NCBI GenBank assembly: GCA_003647385.1
Contig: QMMT01000033.1
Coordinates: 1 to 10,674, forward strand
Origin: Deltaproteobacteria bacterium
Lineage (GTDB): Bacteria; Desulfobacterota; Desulfobacteria; Desulfobacterales; Desulfobacteraceae
DNA length: 10,674 nucleotides
Direction: 5' to 3'
The position numbers were made by a program, and so were the translations under genes. How positions within the stretch are numbered: the stretch's first letter is position 1; each line of letters starts with the position of its first letter. This document shows, piece after piece, positions 7,044 to 10,674 of the stretch. The notes below the pieces were generated by a model, which saw only the letters and a list, made by a program, of their open reading frames with translations, was not told where the DNA came from and searched no databases.

Positions 7044-8399
7044 AAAAAAATAAAACAGCCATATTTTCTGATCATTGGACTGGGAGCATCAGGGGTTTCC
7101 ATGGCCAAATTTCTGCGGTCAAAAGGTGAGGCCGTAGTTGCAACAGATATTGACGAGTCAAGAGCCAACATTGCAAAAGAACTCAACACACTTGGGATAG
7201 AAACTGAAATCGGTTTCCACAACCAGGAGACCTTCAACCGGGCCCATGTTATGATTCCAAGCCCGGGAATCCCTTTGACCAATAAGTTTATCAAGACAGC
7301 ACAGGGCTTAGGGGTTGGCATCACAGGTGAACTGGATATCTTTACTCAATATAATGATCGGCCGATCATTGCCATCACAGGCACTAATGGTAAGACCACC
7401 ACGACCACTCTAATTGGTGAGATGTTAAGGCAAAGCGACATGACGCCTTTTGTCGGTGGGAATATCGGAACTCCTTTGGTTGATTTCTTAATGTCTAAAA
7501 AAACAGCCGATGTAATTGTGGCTGAAATATCCAGCTTTCAGCTCGATATTTCAAAACGATTCAAACCTGATGTCGGGGTTCTCTTAAATATTTCCGGAGA
7601 TCACCTGGACCGATACGAGAGATACACCGCCTATGAAGATTCCAAATGGAGTATTTTTAAAAATCAGATGTCTTCTGACAAGGCGATACTGAATCTTTCC
7701 GTTAAAGGACTTAACAAGGCATACGGAAAACTTAAATCCAAAATATTTTTATTTTCATCAGACAAAGACACCCTGACAAATTGCAGTGCTAAAATCGGTT
7801 CAAAACAAATTGAATTCATCATGGAGGGACTTCATCACCGAATAAAGACGGACCACTTAAAAGAACTTGTGGGAACACATAACAGGGAAAATGTTGCAGC
7901 GGCTGCCCTTGCCTGTCTTGCTCTTGGTGTAGATATAAATGGTATTCTAAAAGGACTGGAAACCTTTAAGAATCTTCCCCACAGGATAGAGTTCATTAAA
8001 ACCATAAAAGGCGTCTCTTTTTATAATGATTCAAAGGCAACCAATACCGATGCGGTTATCCGGGCCATAGAATATTTTCAAAAAAATATTGTCCTGATTC
8101 TGGGCGGCAGAGAAAAGGGCACGGATTTTTCTCTTCTTACCACTGCTGTCCGACAGAGCGTTAAAGCCATTATTGCCATTGGAGAATCAAAAAAACACAT
8201 TAAAGATACATTTAAAAATATTTGTACGGTAAAAAAAGCTCAAACCATGAAAGAAGCCGTTAAAAAAGCTTTTGATATGGCGTTTAAAAATGACATAGTC
8301 CTTCTTTCTCCGGCCTGTGCAAGTTTTGACATGTATGACAACTATGGCCACAGAGGAACTGATTTTGCAACCCATGTAACTGCATTGGGGAAAAAATAA
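7041..8399 (+). CDS. murD: UDP-N-acetylmuramoyl-L-alanine--D-glutamate ligase MurD
   Basis: MurD adds D-glutamate to UDP-MurNAc-L-Ala in the cytoplasm using ATP. The 452-residue protein opens with a Rossmann-type IIGLGASG segment typical of MurD. It continues with ATP loop GTNGKTT (114-120), FVGGNIGTPL, EISSFQLD, and SGDHLDRY followed by K202 in DSKWSIF, the position of the carbamylated lysine (E. coli K198). Then come HNRENVAAA, PHRIEF, NDSKATNTDA, GGREKGTDF and the closing SPACASFDMYDNYGHRG block. All three domains are complete and the length is usual (about 440-460). The start is GTG at 7041; a GTG at 7035, directly abutting the mraY stop, would add two residues. One base separates the stop from ftsW. 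Confidence 0.97.
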   Translation: MKKIKQPYFLIIGLGASGVSMAKFLRSKGEAVVATDIDESRANIAKELNTLGIETEIGFHNQETFNRAHVMIPSPGIPLTNKFIKTAQGLGVGITGELDIFTQYNDRPIIAITGTNGKTTTTTLIGEMLRQSDMTPFVGGNIGTPLVDFLMSKKTADVIVAEISSFQLDISKRFKPDVGVLLNISGDHLDRYERYTAYEDSKWSIFKNQMSSDKAILNLSVKGLNKAYGKLKSKIFLFSSDKDTLTNCSAKIGSKQIEFIMEGLHHRIKTDHLKELVGTHNRENVAAAALACLALGVDINGILKGLETFKNLPHRIEFIKTIKGVSFYNDSKATNTDAVIRAIEYFQKNIVLILGGREKGTDFSLLTTAVRQSVKAIIAIGESKKHIKDTFKNICTVKKAQTMKEAVKKAFDMAFKNDIVLLSPACASFDMYDNYGHRGTDFATHVTALGKK

Positions 8400-8400
8400 A

Positions 8401-9519
8401 ATGGCTGAACCTGTAAAGACCATACATCCCTTTTTCAGTGAAAAGAGTATTCTTTTACCTGTTATTCTTCTTTCCGGGATTGGTATCATCATGGTTTATT
8501 CAGCAAGCTCGGCCATCAGTATGGAAACCCACAACAACCTCTACTACTATATGAAAAAACAGGCGCTGTTTTTTGGTATCAGTCTCTGTGTAATGTTTAT
8601 CACGGCTTCTTTTCCCTACAAGCTTTACCGCAGTTTTTCCTATATCATCCTTTTTGCTGCCATTGCACTGCTTGTGGCCGTACTCGTACCTGCATTAAAT
8701 ATTAAAGCAGGAGGTGCCCACAGATGGCTGAATCTTGGTGGAATTACATTTCAACCCGCTGAATTTGCAAAACTGGCACTTATTCTTTTCTTAGGATATT
8801 CCCTGTCCAAAAAACAGGAAATGGTCAAAATGTTTTCAGTCGGCTTTATCCCCCACGCATTTGTTTTTGCTCTCTTTGCCTGTTTGATAATTCTCCAGCC
8901 TGATTTCGGAACCATTGTGGTGTTAGGGATAATCACCTGGGGGATGATGTTTATCGCAGGGGTTAAAATCACCCATCTTCTTTCTCCGGCTCCCTTACTG
9001 GTACCCATCATTTATTTCTGGGTCTATAAGGTTGAATACCGACTTGAAAGAATCCTTTCATTTTTAAACCCCTGGGATGATCCCTATAATACCGGATATC
9101 AGATCACCCATTCCTTAAAAGCCTTTGGCTCAGGCGGCATCTTTGGAAAAGGTATTGGCCTTGGTATACAGAAAATGCACTACCTGCCCGAACCGCATAC
9201 CGATTTTATTTTTTCAATTATTGGAGAGGAATTAGGTCTGATTGGTGTGCTTACTATTCTGTCTCTCTATTTGATTCTATTATTAAAAGGCATCCAGATC
9301 GCCAAAACATCAAAAAGTCTTTTCGGTACTATCACAGCCAGCGGTCTTACTATTTATATAGGGGTTCAGGTGATTATCAACACTGGGGTTGCTTTGGGGG
9401 TTCTACCGACAAAAGGGCTTACCCTGCCTTTTATCAGTTATGGAGGTACATCCCTTCTAATTCATATGGCAGCAATGGGAATCTTAATGAATATCGGGGC
9501 ATCGCGGAATTATGAATAA
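8401..9519 (+). CDS. ftsW: Septal peptidoglycan glycosyltransferase FtsW (SEDS family)
   Basis: FtsW polymerises lipid II into glycan strands at the septum together with FtsI. The 372-residue polytopic protein shows SEDS family blocks: AHRWLNLGG (106-114), QPAEFAKLA (118-126), LQPDFGT, the FLNPWDDPYNTGYQ loop, FGKGIGLG, and PEPHTDFIFSIIGEELG containing D268, the conserved aspartate regarded as catalytic in this family. The end shows LPFISYGGTS (342-351). About ten hydrophobic segments are visible. The position between murD and murG marks it as FtsW and not RodA. The ATG is one base after the murD stop; GGGG at 8387-8390 lies 10 bases upstream. Its last eight bases overlap the murG start, suggesting coupled translation. 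It has a short N-terminal tail before the first helix and no extra domain. Confidence 0.97.
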   Translation: MAEPVKTIHPFFSEKSILLPVILLSGIGIIMVYSASSAISMETHNNLYYYMKKQALFFGISLCVMFITASFPYKLYRSFSYIILFAAIALLVAVLVPALNIKAGGAHRWLNLGGITFQPAEFAKLALILFLGYSLSKKQEMVKMFSVGFIPHAFVFALFACLIILQPDFGTIVVLGIITWGMMFIAGVKITHLLSPAPLLVPIIYFWVYKVEYRLERILSFLNPWDDPYNTGYQITHSLKAFGSGGIFGKGIGLGIQKMHYLPEPHTDFIFSIIGEELGLIGVLTILSLYLILLLKGIQIAKTSKSLFGTITASGLTIYIGVQVIINTGVALGVLPTKGLTLPFISYGGTSLLIHMAAMGILMNIGASRNYE

Positions 9520-10618
9520 CACAATTAACGTCATCATAGCCGGTGGAAAGACGGGTGGGCACTTATTCCCAGGCATTGCCATTGCCCAGGCATTAGAAAG
9601 CTTAAGCCAGAATGTAAAAATTCTTTTTGTCGGTACCAATGCACCCTTTGAAACACAAACGCTTGAAAAATACAGGTATGCCCACAAGAGTATTTTTGCA
9701 AAACCCATTAAAGGCGGCAACATCATCCGTAAAGTATTTTCTTTCAGCATTATCCTGGTTTCCCTTATCCAATCCATGATCATCATGAAAACTTTTAAGC
9801 CTGATTTTGTCTTAGGTGTGGGAGGATTCTCATCCTTTGCAGTAGTATTGGCAGCCTGGTTTTTAAGAATTCCAACTGCTATTCAGGAACAAAACGCTTT
9901 CCCTGGAATGACCAATCGCCTGCTGTCAAGATTTGCAAAAATTATTTTTACTTCATTTAAAGAGACCAAAGGGCTTGCCAGTAATCCTAAAGCAACCTAT
10001 GTCGGCAACCCTGTCCGAAAAACGGATATGACTGAAGTTGAAGATAACCCGGCACTAAGTAATTTTGATCCGGATAAATTCACCCTTCTTGTCACAGGCG
10101 GAAGCCAGGGTGCCAGCAGCATCAACGAGGCGTTTATGGATGCACTTGAATTAATGGATCATACCGATAAATTTAATATTATTCACCAAACCGGCATCAA
10201 TGATGAAGGCATTATCCTGGAAAAATACAAACACCTTAAAATTAATGCAACAGTCAAATCCTTTTTTCATAATATGCCTCAACTTCAGGATATGGCTGAT
10301 TTTGTCATCACAAGAGCGGGTGCCGGAACGATTTCTGAACTCTGTATCAAGGGACTGCCGGCTATTCTTGTTCCCTTCCCCCATGCGGCTGACGACCACC
10401 AGACCTTTAATGCAAAAGCACTTGAAAAACAAGGTGCTGCTGTAATGATAAAGGACGATGACCTGACAGGACAGATCTTAAAACAAACCTTTGATGGTCT
10501 GATTGGAAACAAAGAAAGGCTTGCCGGCATGACAAAGAGGCTAAAGCACCTTGCCATGCCGGATGCCGATAAAAAAATAGCAGCCTATATTTTAAACTCT
10601 AAGAATATAAGGGGTTAG
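9512..10618 (+). CDS. murG: UDP-N-acetylglucosamine--lipid I GlcNAc transferase MurG
   Basis: MurG adds GlcNAc from UDP-GlcNAc to lipid I, giving lipid II, as a peripheral protein on the cytoplasmic membrane face. The 368-residue GT-B protein has the N-domain glycine loop AGGKTGGH (10-17), followed by LFPGIAIA, VLGVGGFSS and IQEQNAFPGMTNR (E126-Q127-N128). The C-domain has GGSQGASSIN (from 196), HNMPQLQDMADFVITRAGAGTISE (E276) and PHAADDHQTFNA (290-301), which form the UDP-GlcNAc site. Length is normal (about 355-370). One small oddity is Lys13 inside the first glycine loop, where many homologues have Gly. The ATG lies within the end of ftsW (8-base overlap) with only a weak GGA close by, so translation probably depends on ribosomes finishing ftsW. 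Six bases separate it from murC. Confidence 0.97.
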   Translation: MNNTINVIIAGGKTGGHLFPGIAIAQALESLSQNVKILFVGTNAPFETQTLEKYRYAHKSIFAKPIKGGNIIRKVFSFSIILVSLIQSMIIMKTFKPDFVLGVGGFSSFAVVLAAWFLRIPTAIQEQNAFPGMTNRLLSRFAKIIFTSFKETKGLASNPKATYVGNPVRKTDMTEVEDNPALSNFDPDKFTLLVTGGSQGASSINEAFMDALELMDHTDKFNIIHQTGINDEGIILEKYKHLKINATVKSFFHNMPQLQDMADFVITRAGAGTISELCIKGLPAILVPFPHAADDHQTFNAKALEKQGAAVMIKDDDLTGQILKQTFDGLIGNKERLAGMTKRLKHLAMPDADKKIAAYILNSKNIRG

Positions 10619-10627
10619 AACTTAATG
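10609..10627 (+). promoter_or_regulatory. Ribosome binding site and start of murC
   Basis: AAGGGG at 10609-10614, within the last codons of murG, lies 10 bases upstream of the ATG at 10625. It supports that ATG as the murC start. Confidence 0.6.
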
Positions 10628-10674
10628 TATCAAAAAAATTACCATATCCATTTTGTCGGAATCGGCGGCATTGG
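10625..10674 (+). CDS. murC: UDP-N-acetylmuramate--L-alanine ligase MurC, first 16 codons only
   Basis: Only the N-terminus is in the window; the gene runs off the 3' edge. The readable part, MYQKNYHIHFVGIGGI, matches the start of MurC, where a short lead is followed by the 'HFVGIGGIGMSG' nucleotide-binding loop of the N-terminal domain. MurC adds L-alanine to UDP-MurNAc, the first of the cytoplasmic peptide additions. The position directly after murG is the usual place for murC in proteobacterial dcw clusters. An AAGGGG Shine-Dalgarno precedes it. Nothing can be said of its length or of a possible fusion downstream (murC-murB or murC-ddl). Confidence 0.9.
   Translation, partial: MYQKNYHIHFVGIGGI

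Noticed and set aside
6929..7324. Minus-strand open frame of 131 codons across the mraY/murD junction
   Set aside because: Antisense to conserved coding sequence on both sides, with no family resemblance; the other minus-strand frames (for example 3886-4239) are rejected for the same reason.
1..10674. A novel defence, mobile or secondary-metabolite system
   Set aside because: All but about 30 bases are assigned to dcw genes and the one small unknown gene; no transposase, integrase, repeat array, tRNA or attachment-site signal was seen on either strand.

Overview
The window is a stretch of the division and cell wall (dcw) cluster. All genes lie on the plus strand and are packed end to end. 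In order they are: rsmH (3' part only), ftsL, ftsI, a fused murE-murF, a 45-codon unknown gene, mraY, murD, ftsW, murG and the first 16 codons of murC. No gap between genes exceeds 11 bases and several genes overlap (ftsL/ftsI by 1 base, ftsI/murEF by 4, ftsW/murG by 8). This looks like one polycistronic transcript with translational coupling. I see no internal promoter, terminator, RNA gene, mobile element or repeat array. Both ends of the cluster lie outside the window.

The organism is a bacterium with meso-diaminopimelate peptidoglycan, because the MurE part carries the DNPR specificity motif. The FtsI is a plain class B penicillin-binding protein without PASTA domains, and the gene order is the proteobacterial type. 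The AT-leaning composition, the MurE-MurF fusion and the small arginine-pair protein together suggest a Desulfobacterota (Desulfobacteraceae-like) sulfate reducer. That placement is an inference from memory and not a database match.

Layout: 1-765 is the end of the 16S rRNA methyltransferase RsmH. 769-2831 holds the divisome proteins FtsL and FtsI. 2828-5797 is a 989-residue bifunctional ligase that would add meso-DAP and then D-Ala-D-Ala to the UDP-MurNAc peptide. 5806-5943 is a small basic protein of unknown function. 5955-7034 is MraY, which makes lipid I. 7041-8399 is MurD, which adds D-Glu. 8401-9519 is the glycan polymerase FtsW, partner of FtsI. 9512-10618 is MurG, which makes lipid II. 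10625 onward is the start of MurC, which adds L-Ala.

Together the genes cover lipid II synthesis from UDP-MurNAc (MurC, MurD, MurE, MurF, MraY, MurG) and its use at the septum (FtsW, FtsI, FtsL). The window is essentially housekeeping. The points worth a second look are the MurE-MurF fusion with no usable internal start, the 45-residue gene with three acidic-Arg-Arg units, and a possible frameshift-prone heptamer at the ftsI/murEF overlap.
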